Shown piece by piece: positions 35,367 to 45,209 of a DNA stretch of 64,000 nucleotides. Positions within the stretch are counted from its first letter, which is position 1; every line of letters begins with the position of its first letter. A model generated the notes under the pieces. The model saw only the letters and a program-made list of their open reading frames with translations. It had not been told where the DNA came from and did no database searches. Position numbers and translations under genes: made by a program. This DNA is from NORP240 sp965222175 (GTDB taxonomy: Bacteria; Pseudomonadota; Gammaproteobacteria; Pseudomonadales; Pseudohongiellaceae): contig OZ244938.1 in assembly GCA_965222175.1 (NCBI GenBank), positions 1,426,001 to 1,490,000 on the forward strand, written 5' to 3'.

Positions 35367-37112
35367 ATGAGTAATCCATTCGAACTGCAGCTGGGCATGC
35401 CCGTGGCCGATCGCGTCGTCTCCCGATGCCTGGGGCTGGACAAGCTGTCACGCATGTATCAGGAGCGGCCTCGGGGCCTCGGCACGACTGATTTCCTTCA
35501 ACACACCCTGGATGTAATCGGCGTCACCATCGACGTACGCAACCGGGACAGGCTGGCCATGGTGCCGGAACAGGGACCGCTGCTGATAGTTGCCAACCAT
35601 CCGCTGGGTGGCCTGGAGGGTGTTGCCATTGCCAGGCTGCTCATCAATCGAAGGCCGGATCTGCGTATCCTGGCCAATGCGCTGCTGAGGCGCATTCCGG
35701 AATTGGCCGATCTGTTCATCGGTGTTGATGTGCTGTCCAGCAATGCCACGCAGCAGAATCTTGCCGGTATCAGGCAGGCGCATAACCATCTTGACAACGG
35801 CGGCGCATTACTGATCTTTCCCGCCGGTGTCGTGGCGACTTTCGAGCCCGGTCAACGGGTGATTACCGATCGCCCATGGAACCGGATTGCCGGACAGCTG
35901 GCCAGGCGTCATCGGTGTGCCTGCCTGCCGATACATGTCGGCGGGTTGAACAGCTGGTATTTTTATGCGGTCGGCCTGATTCACCGTCGCCTGCGGACAG
36001 TGCTGCTGCCGCGACAGCTGATCAACAAGTGGGGCCGCCGTCTGCCGCTGTCCGTTGGCAGCTGTATTCCCGCCCAGGAGCTGGATGTGTTCCAGAGCCC
36101 CCGGGCGATGACCGAGTACCTGCGCATCAGCACCGAGGCGCTGGCTCCGGGGGCGGCCGCGGGGCAGGACGTTCAGCAGCGGAAAATGGCGGGCTTTGCC
36201 GCTGATGTGCAACGCGACAAGCTGCAGACGGCCATTGCCGCCCTGGATGACCTGTTGCTGGTGGAGCAAGGGGACTTTGCCGTGTACTGCAGTCCCTGCC
36301 AGCGCCTGGGCGTCATCATGGATCAGATCGCGGTTTCCCGGGAGCTGACGTTTCGCATGGTGGGCGAGGGCACCGGTCAGGCGATGGATTCCGATCGTTT
36401 CGACTCCCACTACCTGCACCTGTTTCTGTGGGATCGTAAGGACTGTCGAGTTGCCGGCGCTTACCGCATCGGGCTGGTGGATAAGATAGTCAGCGAACGG
36501 GGCATCAAGGGACTGTACAGTCGTTCCCTGTACCGCTACGACCGGGCTTTCCTGCGTCAGCTTGGATCCGCCATCGAGATGGGCCGTTCCTTTATACACC
36601 CGGACTACCAGCGTCAGCCGGCGGCGTTGAACCTGCTCTGGCGGGGCATCGGTGCATTTATCAGCGCCAACCCGGGGTATCACACGCTGTTTGGCTCAGT
36701 GAGCATCTCCAGGGAATACACCGACCTGGCGCGGGCACTGATCGCGGATACGCTGATGACGAATTACCACGCGGACGGCTACAGCGACCTGGTCCGTCCG
36801 CTGACCCCGTTGCGGGTGCGGAACCGGCTCTGGAGCAGGGAAACCCTGGCAGCCCTGGCCAATATCAAGATACTGAGCAAGCTGATCGGACGCTGCGATC
36901 CGGGAAAAGCCGTGCCCGTGCTGCTGCGTCACTACCTGGCACTGAACGGCCGCCTGGTCTGTTTCAATGTTCATGCTGATTTCAACGATTCCCTGGAAGG
37001 TCTGATCATCGTGGATCTACGCCACTGTGATGCCAAAACCGCCATTCGCTTCATGGGCGAAGCAGGGTACAATCGCTTTCTCGACACCCACAGTCTGACA
37101 AAATCAGCATAG
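35367..37112 (+). CDS. Bifunctional acyltransferase, OlsF-like (PlsC domain plus GNAT domain)
   Basis: This 581-residue two-domain protein has an N-terminal part (about 70-270) that is a PlsC-type lysophospholipid acyltransferase, with LLIVANHPLGGLEGVAIARLL carrying the catalytic His region and ALLIFPAGVVATF the downstream binding motif. The C-terminal part (about 310-560) resembles OlsB-type GNAT N-acyltransferases: AGAYRIGLVDK, YDRAFLRQLGSAIEMGRSFIH and LFGSVSISREY. In OlsF proteins this arrangement makes ornithine lipids by N- and then O-acylation of ornithine. The assignment rests on domain order and motifs. The His motif is followed by Glu rather than Asp (HPLGGLE). It lies 45 bp after the ATP-grasp gene and 11 bp before a small membrane protein. 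Confidence 0.8.
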   Translation: MSNPFELQLGMPVADRVVSRCLGLDKLSRMYQERPRGLGTTDFLQHTLDVIGVTIDVRNRDRLAMVPEQGPLLIVANHPLGGLEGVAIARLLINRRPDLRILANALLRRIPELADLFIGVDVLSSNATQQNLAGIRQAHNHLDNGGALLIFPAGVVATFEPGQRVITDRPWNRIAGQLARRHRCACLPIHVGGLNSWYFYAVGLIHRRLRTVLLPRQLINKWGRRLPLSVGSCIPAQELDVFQSPRAMTEYLRISTEALAPGAAAGQDVQQRKMAGFAADVQRDKLQTAIAALDDLLLVEQGDFAVYCSPCQRLGVIMDQIAVSRELTFRMVGEGTGQAMDSDRFDSHYLHLFLWDRKDCRVAGAYRIGLVDKIVSERGIKGLYSRSLYRYDRAFLRQLGSAIEMGRSFIHPDYQRQPAALNLLWRGIGAFISANPGYHTLFGSVSISREYTDLARALIADTLMTNYHADGYSDLVRPLTPLRVRNRLWSRETLAALANIKILSKLIGRCDPGKAVPVLLRHYLALNGRLVCFNVHADFNDSLEGLIIVDLRHCDAKTAIRFMGEAGYNRFLDTHSLTKSA

Positions 37113-37123
37113 GATCACCTGAC

Positions 37124-37414
37124 ATGAACCGATTCCTGGCAGTGCTGCAGGTAGGGCTGGCACTGATTCTGTTCGTTATTGCCGCAAGTACCCTGGTCAA
37201 CATGATTCTGATTGCCATGCGCCCGGAGACCATTTCGGTGGTCAATACCCTCATCGCGCAGACCTTGATTATCGTCTGCCTGGTGGCGCTGGGGCGCATT
37301 GTGCTGAAAAAAGGGTTGTCACGGTTTTCCGGAAATCCAACGGCAGGTGGCGACACCCGGACAAGTGATGGCAGTGAGTCCCGCGGTTCGACGAACCCCG
37401 GGAATAATGCCTGA
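37124..37414 (+). CDS. Small two-helix membrane protein
   Basis: This 96-residue protein has hydrophobic segments at about 5-32 (VLQVGLALILFVIAAS and onwards) and 42-62 (NTLIAQTLIIVCLVALGRIV). The soluble tail is Ser/Gly/Asn-rich and low-complexity. AGGA lies a short distance before the ATG. It sits between the OlsF-like gene and ribF on the same strand and may belong to either transcript. I recognise no family. Confidence 0.65.
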   Translation: MNRFLAVLQVGLALILFVIAASTLVNMILIAMRPETISVVNTLIAQTLIIVCLVALGRIVLKKGLSRFSGNPTAGGDTRTSDGSESRGSTNPGNNA

Positions 37415-37444
37415 TCCGGTAGCCGGCATGATCGACGGACCGAC

Positions 37445-38380
37445 ATGAAAATAGTCAAGGACCACTCTGGTTTTTACCGGCGTTATTCCCGCTGCGTGGC
37501 TACCATCGGCAAGTTCGATGGCGTTCATCTTGGCCACCAGGCAATTATCGAGCAGCTTAAAGACGAGGCCACCCGGCTGCAATTGCCGTCGCTGGCTATC
37601 GTCATCGAGCCTCACCCTGAAGAATTTTTTGCTGCCAGCCCCGGGGATTGTCCCGCCCGCCTCACCACCCTGGACGAGAAACTGACGCTGCTGGAGGCCA
37701 TGAACATCGATTTCGTCTACCTGCTGACATTCGATCTGCCTCTCAGCCAACTCAGTGCCGAAGACTACATCAGCCGGATTCTCGTGGAGGGACTGGGGGT
37801 GGCGGCATTTATCGTGGGCAACGACTTTCGATTCGGCAACCGGCGTAAAGGGGATTTCCGGTTACTGCAGGCCAGTGGCCGGCAGTTTGACTTCGAGGTG
37901 ATCGAAACCGCCACCCGCGTCATCGATGGCCACCGCGTGTCCAGCACGTTTGTTCGACAGCAGCTGGAGGCGGCGAATTTCAAGCTGGTGGAGCGTCTGC
38001 TGGGACGGCCCTACGGCATTTCCGGTGAAGTAGTGGCAGGCAGGCGACTGGGTACCGACCTGGGTTTTCCCACCTGCAATGTCAACCTGCACAGGCAGCG
38101 TATACCAGTCCACGGTGTCTATGCCTGCGAGGTTGAACTCGATGGTCGCCACTATCCTGCGGCGGTGAACATCGGCTATCGGCCTACCGTCACCGACCAG
38201 GGTGACGCCTTGCTGGAGGCACACCTGCTGGATTTCAGCGGGGACCTGTACGGACAGACCCTGAAAGTGATTTTCCGGCACAAGGTCAGGGACGAGGAAA
38301 AGTACGAGAGCCTGGATGCCCTGAAACGGCAGATCGCCCTGGATGTGGAGCAGGTCAGGGACTATTTCAGCGCCGCCTGA
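37445..38380 (+). CDS. ribF: Bifunctional riboflavin kinase/FMN adenylyltransferase
   Basis: This 311-residue RibF is full length. The N-terminal nucleotidyltransferase domain has GKFDGVHLGHQAII with the HxGH motif, and FIVGNDFRFGNRRKGD. The C-terminal riboflavin kinase domain begins at about 190 (GRPYGISGEVVAGRRLGTDLGFPTCNV). It converts riboflavin to FMN and FAD. It precedes ileS, as in most gammaproteobacteria. The gap to ileS here is 231 bp and includes a promoter-like TATAAT. Confidence 0.96.
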   Translation: MKIVKDHSGFYRRYSRCVATIGKFDGVHLGHQAIIEQLKDEATRLQLPSLAIVIEPHPEEFFAASPGDCPARLTTLDEKLTLLEAMNIDFVYLLTFDLPLSQLSAEDYISRILVEGLGVAAFIVGNDFRFGNRRKGDFRLLQASGRQFDFEVIETATRVIDGHRVSSTFVRQQLEAANFKLVERLLGRPYGISGEVVAGRRLGTDLGFPTCNVNLHRQRIPVHGVYACEVELDGRHYPAAVNIGYRPTVTDQGDALLEAHLLDFSGDLYGQTLKVIFRHKVRDEEKYESLDALKRQIALDVEQVRDYFSAA

Positions 38381-38467
38381 CTGGCCCGGCTCCCAACGGG
38401 AGTCTGAGATCGGCATGACGTTGCCCGGCAAGTGAGCCCGGGCACATGCCAGCCCCCGGTATCGGTG

Positions 38468-38473
38468 TATAAT
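38468..38473 (+). promoter_or_regulatory. Candidate -10 box upstream of ileS
   Basis: A perfect TATAAT lies 139 bp before the ileS start codon, in an otherwise GC-rich gap. The hexamer 17 bp upstream (CATGCC) is a poor -35 box. If real, it gives ileS a promoter of its own, separate from ribF. Confidence 0.4.
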
Positions 38474-38611
38474 CGCCCGCTTGCCGGTACCGGTGCGGAA
38501 CGGCTCCGCGACCCCGGGCCTGAATCCAGCACCGTCAGCTGTCAGCCTGGCCGGTGACTTCAGAACATTGACAGCAATGACCAATCCAACAGTTAACGAC
38601 AGATTTATCTC

Positions 38612-41437
38612 ATGAGCGATTACAAAGACACCCTGAACCTCCCCAGTACGGCGTTTCCCATGAAAGCCGGTCTGGCACAGCGCGAACCGGAAATGCTCAA
38701 ACGTTGGCAGGAGATGAATCTGTACCGGAAAATTTGCGCTAAAAATGCCGGTAAACCGAAGTTTATTCTGCATGACGGTCCGCCGTATGCCAACGGTGAG
38801 CTTCACCTTGGCCATGCCATCAACAAAACGCTGAAGGACATCGTGGTCAAGTCCAGGCAGTTGAGCGGCTACGACGCACCCTACATTCCAGGATGGGATT
38901 GTCATGGTCTGCCTATCGAGCACAACGTCGAGAAGAAGAAAGGCAAGGCCGGTCAGAAAATCAGCTACCGCGAGTTTCGCCAGGCCTGTCGCGACTACGC
39001 TGCCCGCCAGGTCGAGATCCAGAAGCAGGATTTCATTCGCCTCGGCGTACTGGGCGATTGGGACAACCCTTACCTGACCATGGATTTCAGGACCGAGGCT
39101 AATATTATCCGGGCGCTGGGCAGGATCGTGGCCAACGGTCACCTGGTCAAGGGTTTCAAGCCGGTTTACTGGAGCGTAGTTGGTGCCTCGGCCCTTGCCG
39201 AGGCCGAGGTCGAGTACCAGGACAAGACATCATTCGCTATCGATGTTCGCTTCCCCGTTGCTGATCGGGACGATTTTGCATCGCTGTTCAGTCTTGATGC
39301 CGAAACGGCAGACCTGCCGATTTCGGTGGTCATCTGGACGACCACACCGTGGACGCTACCGGCCAACCAGGCCGTTTGTCTCAATGCGGAACTGGACTAT
39401 GCCCTGGTCAGGCTCAAGTTGGACCATGGACCGGAACTCCTGCTGCTGGCCAGTGACATGGTGGACCAGGTCATGACCCGCTACCAGGTGAATGACTACC
39501 AGGTCCAGGGAACAGTTTCCGGGAAAGCCTTCGAGCGACTGTCGCTGCACCATCCTTTTGTGGACCGGCAGGTGCCACTGGTTCTTGGCGATCACGTGAC
39601 CACGGAAGCCGGGACAGGTGCCGTACATACCGCGCCGGATCATGGCCTTGATGATTTCCATGTCGGCCAGGCCTATGGTATCGGCACGCTCAACCTGATC
39701 GACGAAAACGGTGTGTTTACCGAGGCCGCGGGCCGCTTCGCCGGGGACCACGTCTACAAGGTCGATGAAAAGGTCATCGCCGTGCTGAAGGAAAACAGGG
39801 CGCTGGTGGCCGAGGATACGCTGACCCACAGTTACGCCCATTGCTGGCGGACCAAGACCCCTCTTATCTATAGGGCCACGCCGCAATGGTTTATCAGCAT
39901 GACGGAGAAAAACCTGCTGAACGATGCCCTGGAGGAGGTAAAAGGGGTCACCTGGATACCTGATTGGGGGCAGGCACGAATCGAGTTGATGCTCAAGGGC
40001 AGTCCTGACTGGTGTGTTTCCCGGCAACGAACCTGGGGAACGCCAATAACGCTTTTTGTTCACAAGGAAACCCAGGAACTGCATCCCCGTACTAACGAGT
40101 TGTTCGAAGAAGTGGCCAGGCACGTGGAAAAATCGGGTATCGAAGCCTGGTTCGACCTGCAGCCGGAAGATCTGCTTGGCGATGAAGCGGATCATTACGC
40201 CAAGGTAACCGACACCCTCGATGTGTGGTTCGACTCCGGTGTTACCCATTTTACCGTCCTGGGTCAGCGTGAGGAACTGGACTATCCTGCTGATCTGTAC
40301 CTGGAAGGATCCGATCAGCATCGGGGCTGGTTTCAGTCGTCCCTCAAGACTGCCGTGGCCATGAATGGCAATGCACCCTATCGCCAGGTGTTGACTCACG
40401 GCTTTTTCGTCGATGCCGACGGTCGAAAAATGTCGAAATCCCTGGGCAATACCGTGGCACCACGGAAGATATACCAGGACTACGGTGCCGATATCCTGCG
40501 CCTGTGGGTGGCGGCCACCGACTTCCGCGGCGAGATGACGGTATCGGATGAGATCTTCAAGCGTGTGGCCGACGCCTATCGACGAATACGCAATACCGCA
40601 CGGTTTATGCTGGCCAACCTGAATGGTTTTGATCCCCAGGCCCACCAGGTGTCGCCGGCGGACATGCTGGCCCTGGACTACTGGATAGTCGGCAGGGGAC
40701 AGGCACTCCAGGCCCAGGTTGAAGAACACTACCGGCAATACAGTTTTCTGAATGTATACCAGAAAGTACATAATTTCTGCGTGATCGAGCTGGGCGGATT
40801 CTACCTGGACGTGGTCAAGGATCGTCAGTACACCTGTCAGCAGGACAGCCTGGCACGGCGGTCCACCCAGACGGCCATGTACCACCTGGTGGAAATGCTC
40901 AGCAGGATTATTGCGCCGATACTCAGCTTTACCGCCGATGAGATCTGGACCCATATTCCGGGACAGCGGGAAGGGTCGGTATTCCTCAGTGATTTTGCCT
41001 CCGGACTGCAGCAGTTGCCGGCAAACGAGCATTTCCCCGACAGCTATTGGCAGCAGTTTATGGACGTCCGGGCAGCGGTCAACAAGGCCCTGGAAGCCAG
41101 GCGGGCGGAGAAGGTTATCGGTTCCGGTCTGAGCGCCGAAGTAACCCTGTACTGTGATGATGACATTGCGGCACAGCTGCAACGTCTCGGCGCGGAACTG
41201 CGCTTTGCCCTGATTGTCTCGGCCGTCACCCTACAGCCGCTGGCTTCCGCTGACAATGATGCAGTTGCTACGGAACTGGCTGGATTGAAATTGCGTATTA
41301 CACCCGCGGAATCGGCAAAATGTGAACGCTGCTGGCACCATAACGACACGGTGGGAGAAAACACGCAGCACTCGACGCTTTGTGCCCGCTGTATCGACAA
41401 CATCGAGGGCGACGGTGAGGTTCGTCATTTTGTCTGA
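38612..41437 (+). CDS. ileS: Isoleucyl-tRNA synthetase
   Basis: This 941-residue class I synthetase has the HIGH motif as HLGH (GELHLGHAINKTLKDIV), an editing domain with WTTTPWTLPANQAV and HTAPDHGLDDF, the KMSKS loop (GRKMSKSLGNT), an anticodon-binding domain, and a C-terminal zinc ribbon with CERCWH and CARC. It charges tRNA-Ile and edits Val. Length and domain order match bacterial type IleS. The next gene is fkpB. The usual lspA between them is absent. Confidence 0.97.
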   Translation: MSDYKDTLNLPSTAFPMKAGLAQREPEMLKRWQEMNLYRKICAKNAGKPKFILHDGPPYANGELHLGHAINKTLKDIVVKSRQLSGYDAPYIPGWDCHGLPIEHNVEKKKGKAGQKISYREFRQACRDYAARQVEIQKQDFIRLGVLGDWDNPYLTMDFRTEANIIRALGRIVANGHLVKGFKPVYWSVVGASALAEAEVEYQDKTSFAIDVRFPVADRDDFASLFSLDAETADLPISVVIWTTTPWTLPANQAVCLNAELDYALVRLKLDHGPELLLLASDMVDQVMTRYQVNDYQVQGTVSGKAFERLSLHHPFVDRQVPLVLGDHVTTEAGTGAVHTAPDHGLDDFHVGQAYGIGTLNLIDENGVFTEAAGRFAGDHVYKVDEKVIAVLKENRALVAEDTLTHSYAHCWRTKTPLIYRATPQWFISMTEKNLLNDALEEVKGVTWIPDWGQARIELMLKGSPDWCVSRQRTWGTPITLFVHKETQELHPRTNELFEEVARHVEKSGIEAWFDLQPEDLLGDEADHYAKVTDTLDVWFDSGVTHFTVLGQREELDYPADLYLEGSDQHRGWFQSSLKTAVAMNGNAPYRQVLTHGFFVDADGRKMSKSLGNTVAPRKIYQDYGADILRLWVAATDFRGEMTVSDEIFKRVADAYRRIRNTARFMLANLNGFDPQAHQVSPADMLALDYWIVGRGQALQAQVEEHYRQYSFLNVYQKVHNFCVIELGGFYLDVVKDRQYTCQQDSLARRSTQTAMYHLVEMLSRIIAPILSFTADEIWTHIPGQREGSVFLSDFASGLQQLPANEHFPDSYWQQFMDVRAAVNKALEARRAEKVIGSGLSAEVTLYCDDDIAAQLQRLGAELRFALIVSAVTLQPLASADNDAVATELAGLKLRITPAESAKCERCWHHNDTVGENTQHSTLCARCIDNIEGDGEVRHFV

Positions 41438-41564
41438 CCGCCGGCAAAATCGTTTCCACCCGCGGACGGAGTGGTCTCGTTCGCTGGCTGCTTTCAGGCC
41501 GCGACACCGGGCTTGAACGGACGTCCGGTATTATTGGCGAATTTCCCGAACCCGGGGTACTGAC

Positions 41565-42050
41565 ATGTCCACCGATATATCGATTCAACAGGGGTGCCAG
41601 GTAACCCTCCATTTTTCCGTAGCGCTGCCGGGGGGTAATGTCGTTGACAGTAATTTCGATTCGGCGCCTGCCAGTTTCACCGTGGGCGATGGCAATATGC
41701 TGCCCGGGTTTGAGGAACAGCTGTTGGGCAGGAAGGCCGGAGAGGAAATTGAAGTGGTTCTGCCACCGGAAAAGGCTTTTGGGCCGGTCAACCAGGAGAA
41801 TGTTCATCGTATTCCCCGGAACCGCTTTAAGCAGTTTCTTGACGACGAATATGAAGCACTGCAACCGGGTACCGTCGTATCTTTCAAGGACCCCGCTGGA
41901 TTCGACCTCCCCGGTGTGATAAAAGAAAAATTTGCTGCCACCGTGGTGGTGGACTTCAATCATCCGCTGGCCGGCAAGGATATCCTGTTCAGGGCCCGGA
42001 TAGTCGGCGTCATTCCGGCTGATACCAGCCCGGTGGAGATCAAACTTTAG
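41565..42050 (+). CDS. fkpB: FKBP-type peptidyl-prolyl isomerase (SlpA/FkpB)
   Basis: This 161-residue cytoplasmic FKBP with IF insert is of the SlyD/SlpA type. The PPIase core is split: SFTVGDGNMLPGFEEQLLGRKAGEE, then the VLPPEKAFGPVNQENVHRI region into the insert-in-flap domain, and VDFNHPLAGKDILFRARIVG at the end. No His-rich metal tail follows, which fits FkpB rather than SlyD. It lies between ileS and ispH, its usual place. It is a folding helper. No essential role is evident from sequence. Confidence 0.93.
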   Translation: MSTDISIQQGCQVTLHFSVALPGGNVVDSNFDSAPASFTVGDGNMLPGFEEQLLGRKAGEEIEVVLPPEKAFGPVNQENVHRIPRNRFKQFLDDEYEALQPGTVVSFKDPAGFDLPGVIKEKFAATVVVDFNHPLAGKDILFRARIVGVIPADTSPVEIKL

Positions 42051-42126
42051 GACCAGTGGACCGGGATCCGGTTACGGGCCGTAAACTCATCGCTGCCCAG
42101 GGCAGCCGTCAACAATTCGGAGACGC

Positions 42127-43119
42127 ATGAACAGCCAGGCAACAGCTTCCAACACGATTACCATCAAGCTGGCAAATCCCAGGGGTTTCTGTGCCGGGGT
42201 TGATCGGGCGATAGATATAGTCAATCGTGCCCTGGACCATTTCGGCGCGCCGATTTACGTTCGCCACGAAGTGGTCCACAACAAGTTCGTGGTGGACCGG
42301 TTGCGGCAGCGTGGTGCCGTGTTTGTCGATGAACTTGCGGATATACCGTTGCTGGATGTTCATGGCCGGCCGTCCATTGTTATTTTCAGCGCCCACGGCG
42401 TATCCAGGACGGTGAAACACGAGGCGGAAAAAAACGGCTACAAGGTGTTTGATGCAACCTGTCCCCTGGTGACCAAGGTCCATCTTGAAGTGGCCAAGTT
42501 CAGTCAGTCCGGGACAGAGTGTATTCTCATCGGTCACCAGTTCCATCCCGAGGTCGAGGGCACCATGGGGCAGTACGATGAAACCGCCGGCGGCAGGATT
42601 TACCTGGTAGAGTCCGTCGAGGACGTGGGACGCCTGGAAGTTGAAGATCCGGATAACCTGTCCTATGTCACGCAGACGACCCTGTCCATGGATGACACGG
42701 CCCGGGTGATCGATGCCCTGAGGGAAAAGTTTCCTAATATTCAGGGGCCGCGTAAAAAGGACATCTGCTACGCTACACAGAACCGCCAGGATGCGGTCAA
42801 GCAACTGGCGCTTGAATGTGACCTGCTGCTGGTGGTGGGGTCTCCCAACAGTTCCAATTCCAATCGACTCAAAGAGCTTGCCGAGCGCATGGGCTGTGAA
42901 TCCTACCTGATAGACAATGTGCAGCAGATCAGCGAAGACTGGCTGCGCGGCAAGCGCTCCTTCGGCATCACCGCCGGTGCTTCTGCACCGGAGGTCCTGG
43001 TCCAGCAGGTCGTCGCCTACCTGGAACAGATCACCGGCAGCAGACCCAGGGAATTGCAGGGAGTGGAGGAAAACATCGTTTTCAGTATGCCCCGGGAACT
43101 GCGTGGTCAGCAGGCCTGA
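42127..43119 (+). CDS. ispH: 4-hydroxy-3-methylbut-2-enyl diphosphate reductase
   Basis: This 330-residue IspH has the three iron-sulfur cysteines in place: ANPRGFCAGVDRAI, FDATCPLVTKVHLE and, before GSPNSSNSNRLKELA, the DLLLVV strand with DNVQQI and SFGITAGASAPE after it. The HxxV/HG motifs (RHEVVHNKFVVDRL and FSAHGVS) are present. It carries out the last step of the MEP isoprenoid pathway, giving IPP and DMAPP. It is the last gene of the ribF-ileS-fkpB-ispH group. Confidence 0.97.
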   Translation: MNSQATASNTITIKLANPRGFCAGVDRAIDIVNRALDHFGAPIYVRHEVVHNKFVVDRLRQRGAVFVDELADIPLLDVHGRPSIVIFSAHGVSRTVKHEAEKNGYKVFDATCPLVTKVHLEVAKFSQSGTECILIGHQFHPEVEGTMGQYDETAGGRIYLVESVEDVGRLEVEDPDNLSYVTQTTLSMDDTARVIDALREKFPNIQGPRKKDICYATQNRQDAVKQLALECDLLLVVGSPNSSNSNRLKELAERMGCESYLIDNVQQISEDWLRGKRSFGITAGASAPEVLVQQVVAYLEQITGSRPRELQGVEENIVFSMPRELRGQQA

Positions 43120-43309
43120 GCCTGCAACCCTGCCATCCTCCGTCCGGTTGTCGGCCATGGAGTCAGACTGAGGCGGTTAAGCAGGCCAGGCGTCTAAATA
43201 GATGAAACTTTTTCCGTATTCTTCGAGTCACTCTTTACCAAGGCCTGTTCACACGAACAGCCGCCAAATTTATTGTCCTTGTCGGCATACTGCATTGGAG
43301 GTGCGTTCC

Positions 43310-44953
43310 ATGAGCGACCGGAAACCTGTCCATCCCACCCTGGCTGCCCGTACGCTGGTGCTGCTGTGCCCACTGCTGGTGATCGCCGGCAGTGCCGGTG
43401 CTGACGACCTGGATGTCCCTTCCGGGATCGATCGCGTCACGGTGTTTGCCAGCGGCGCGGAAGTTACCCGCACCGGAAACGTCACGATCCCGGCGGGCCA
43501 GCACCGCTTGATCGTGGGCAACCTCCCGGCTGGCATAGATCCCGCCAGGCTGCAGCTGAGTCTCACCAATTCCGAGGTGCGCCTGGGAACACTGCAGCTG
43601 GAGGAAAGTCACGGCGGGGAACTGGTCGGTGCACAGGAACGTCAACTTCAGGCTGAGCTTGACCAACTGCAATTTGAAAGGCAGGCCATCGCAGACCGAA
43701 TCGAGGCAGCCAATACGCAACTCCAGCTGCTGGGTTCGCTGGCAGACGGTTCCGTTGGCGGGCAGCAGGCATCACTGGCGGTGAACGAACTGACGGACCT
43801 GCTGCAAACGCTGTCGTCGGCATCCCTGGAAGCCCGCCAGCTGATTCGTGAGGCCAACCGGGAGCTTGCTGTCAAGGATCGGGAAATCGAACAGAAAAAG
43901 TTTGAGCTGTCCCAGGTCGCTACCCGGGAGCGGACCGGACAGGTGCTGACCGTGGCGGTGGAGGCCGATCAGGTACTTGCCACCGAGGTTGCGGTGACCT
44001 ACCCGGTAAACCGGGCCAGCTGGAGCTGGCTGGACGAAGCGCGACTGAATACCACCACGGGTAATCTTTCCCTGGAACGCAAGGCTGCCGTGACCCAGGG
44101 AACCGGGGAGGACTGGACGGATGTCGAGGTCACTATAACCACGGCGCGACCCAATCAGAATACCCGTACGCCGGAACTGGGCAGTCTGCTGGTGGACTTA
44201 TTTGAGCCTCGCGTCGTTTTCCAGGAACGCCGTTCCCAGCAAGCACCTTCGGCATTGCTGCAAAGTGCGGATGAAGCGGTTGCCAGCGGGATGGTACAAA
44301 ATTCTGCCAATGTTGTGGCCTCGCAATACCTGGTGAACTTTGAAATTCCCGGCAGAGTGTCGGTGGCTGCCAATCGCCAGCCCCAGATAATGCCCGTTGA
44401 CCAGCGCACTATGCCGGTGGAGCTGGTGACGCGGGTTGTGCCGGAACTCGATACCAGTGCATACCTGGAAGCGCGCTTCACCTTGACCAGCACCGAACCC
44501 CTGCAGGCAGGCATAATGCAGTTTTACCGTGATGGTGCTTTCATCGGCCGTCGACCAGTGCAGACTTTTCAGCCCCAGGACGAGATAAACCTGCCCTACG
44601 GCCAGGATGAGCGGGTCACGGTGGAGGTGTTTCCGGAGCAGCAGGACTCCCGTGGCGGCGGTACGTTCCGACGTACCGCCGTGGAAGACCGCCGCGTACG
44701 CTACGAAATCACCAGCTTTCACGACCGTCCTGTTGATCTCGAAGTGCTGGCCCGCGTGCCGATTCCGCAGAACGAAGATATTACCGTGGCTGTCAGTGAC
44801 GAGGCGACGCCCGCGGATCAACGGGATGTCGAAGGGAACAGTGGAGTACTCATGTGGGAACGGCGAGCACGGCCCGGCGAGCCGGTGGTGATCCGCCATT
44901 ACTACAGCATTCGCTTTCCCGAGGATGAGCAACTGGAGTTTCGCAACCGTTAA
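43310..44953 (+). CDS. DUF4139/MuiA-type secreted protein
   Basis: This 547-residue protein has a signal peptide (TLVLLCPLLVIAGSAGADD). The N-terminal DUF4140-like domain (IDRVTVFASGAEVTRTGNVTI) and the C-terminal DUF4139 beta domain (about 230-547, with VTYPVNRASWSW, LERKAAVTQGTGEDW and GQDERVTVEVFPEQ) are joined by a coiled coil of about 80 residues (ERQLQAELDQLQFERQAIAD and onwards). This layout is the MuiA/DUF4139 family, of unknown biochemical role. The ATG at 43310 has GGAGG eight bases upstream. It is preceded by 190 bp of non-coding sequence after ispH. Confidence 0.85.
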   Translation: MSDRKPVHPTLAARTLVLLCPLLVIAGSAGADDLDVPSGIDRVTVFASGAEVTRTGNVTIPAGQHRLIVGNLPAGIDPARLQLSLTNSEVRLGTLQLEESHGGELVGAQERQLQAELDQLQFERQAIADRIEAANTQLQLLGSLADGSVGGQQASLAVNELTDLLQTLSSASLEARQLIREANRELAVKDREIEQKKFELSQVATRERTGQVLTVAVEADQVLATEVAVTYPVNRASWSWLDEARLNTTTGNLSLERKAAVTQGTGEDWTDVEVTITTARPNQNTRTPELGSLLVDLFEPRVVFQERRSQQAPSALLQSADEAVASGMVQNSANVVASQYLVNFEIPGRVSVAANRQPQIMPVDQRTMPVELVTRVVPELDTSAYLEARFTLTSTEPLQAGIMQFYRDGAFIGRRPVQTFQPQDEINLPYGQDERVTVEVFPEQQDSRGGGTFRRTAVEDRRVRYEITSFHDRPVDLEVLARVPIPQNEDITVAVSDEATPADQRDVEGNSGVLMWERRARPGEPVVIRHYYSIRFPEDEQLEFRNR

Positions 44954-45209
44954 CGGGAATTGACGGCAACCGTGACGAATTAATCTCATTCATGGCCATG
45001 TGCGGCCAGGCGGTAGCTGTCGCCGCGGTTTGTCGTCGGGCTGGACAAGTGACAGTCGGGCCGCTACCTTACCGCTCTTTCTTTCGGGCTATCAGGCAGC
45101 CGGCCCTTCGTTGCCGATGTCGTTTGTTCGGTACCTGCTGCTGACGACGACAGATTCGGAGACGGAGCAGCCGGCACCAGTCAGCCCCAGGTTTCGGATT
45201 CGCAACACA

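Noticed and set aside
39356..41182. Long antisense open frame inside ileS
   Set aside because: It is the opposite strand of a perfectly conserved ileS. High GC makes long shadow frames common here.
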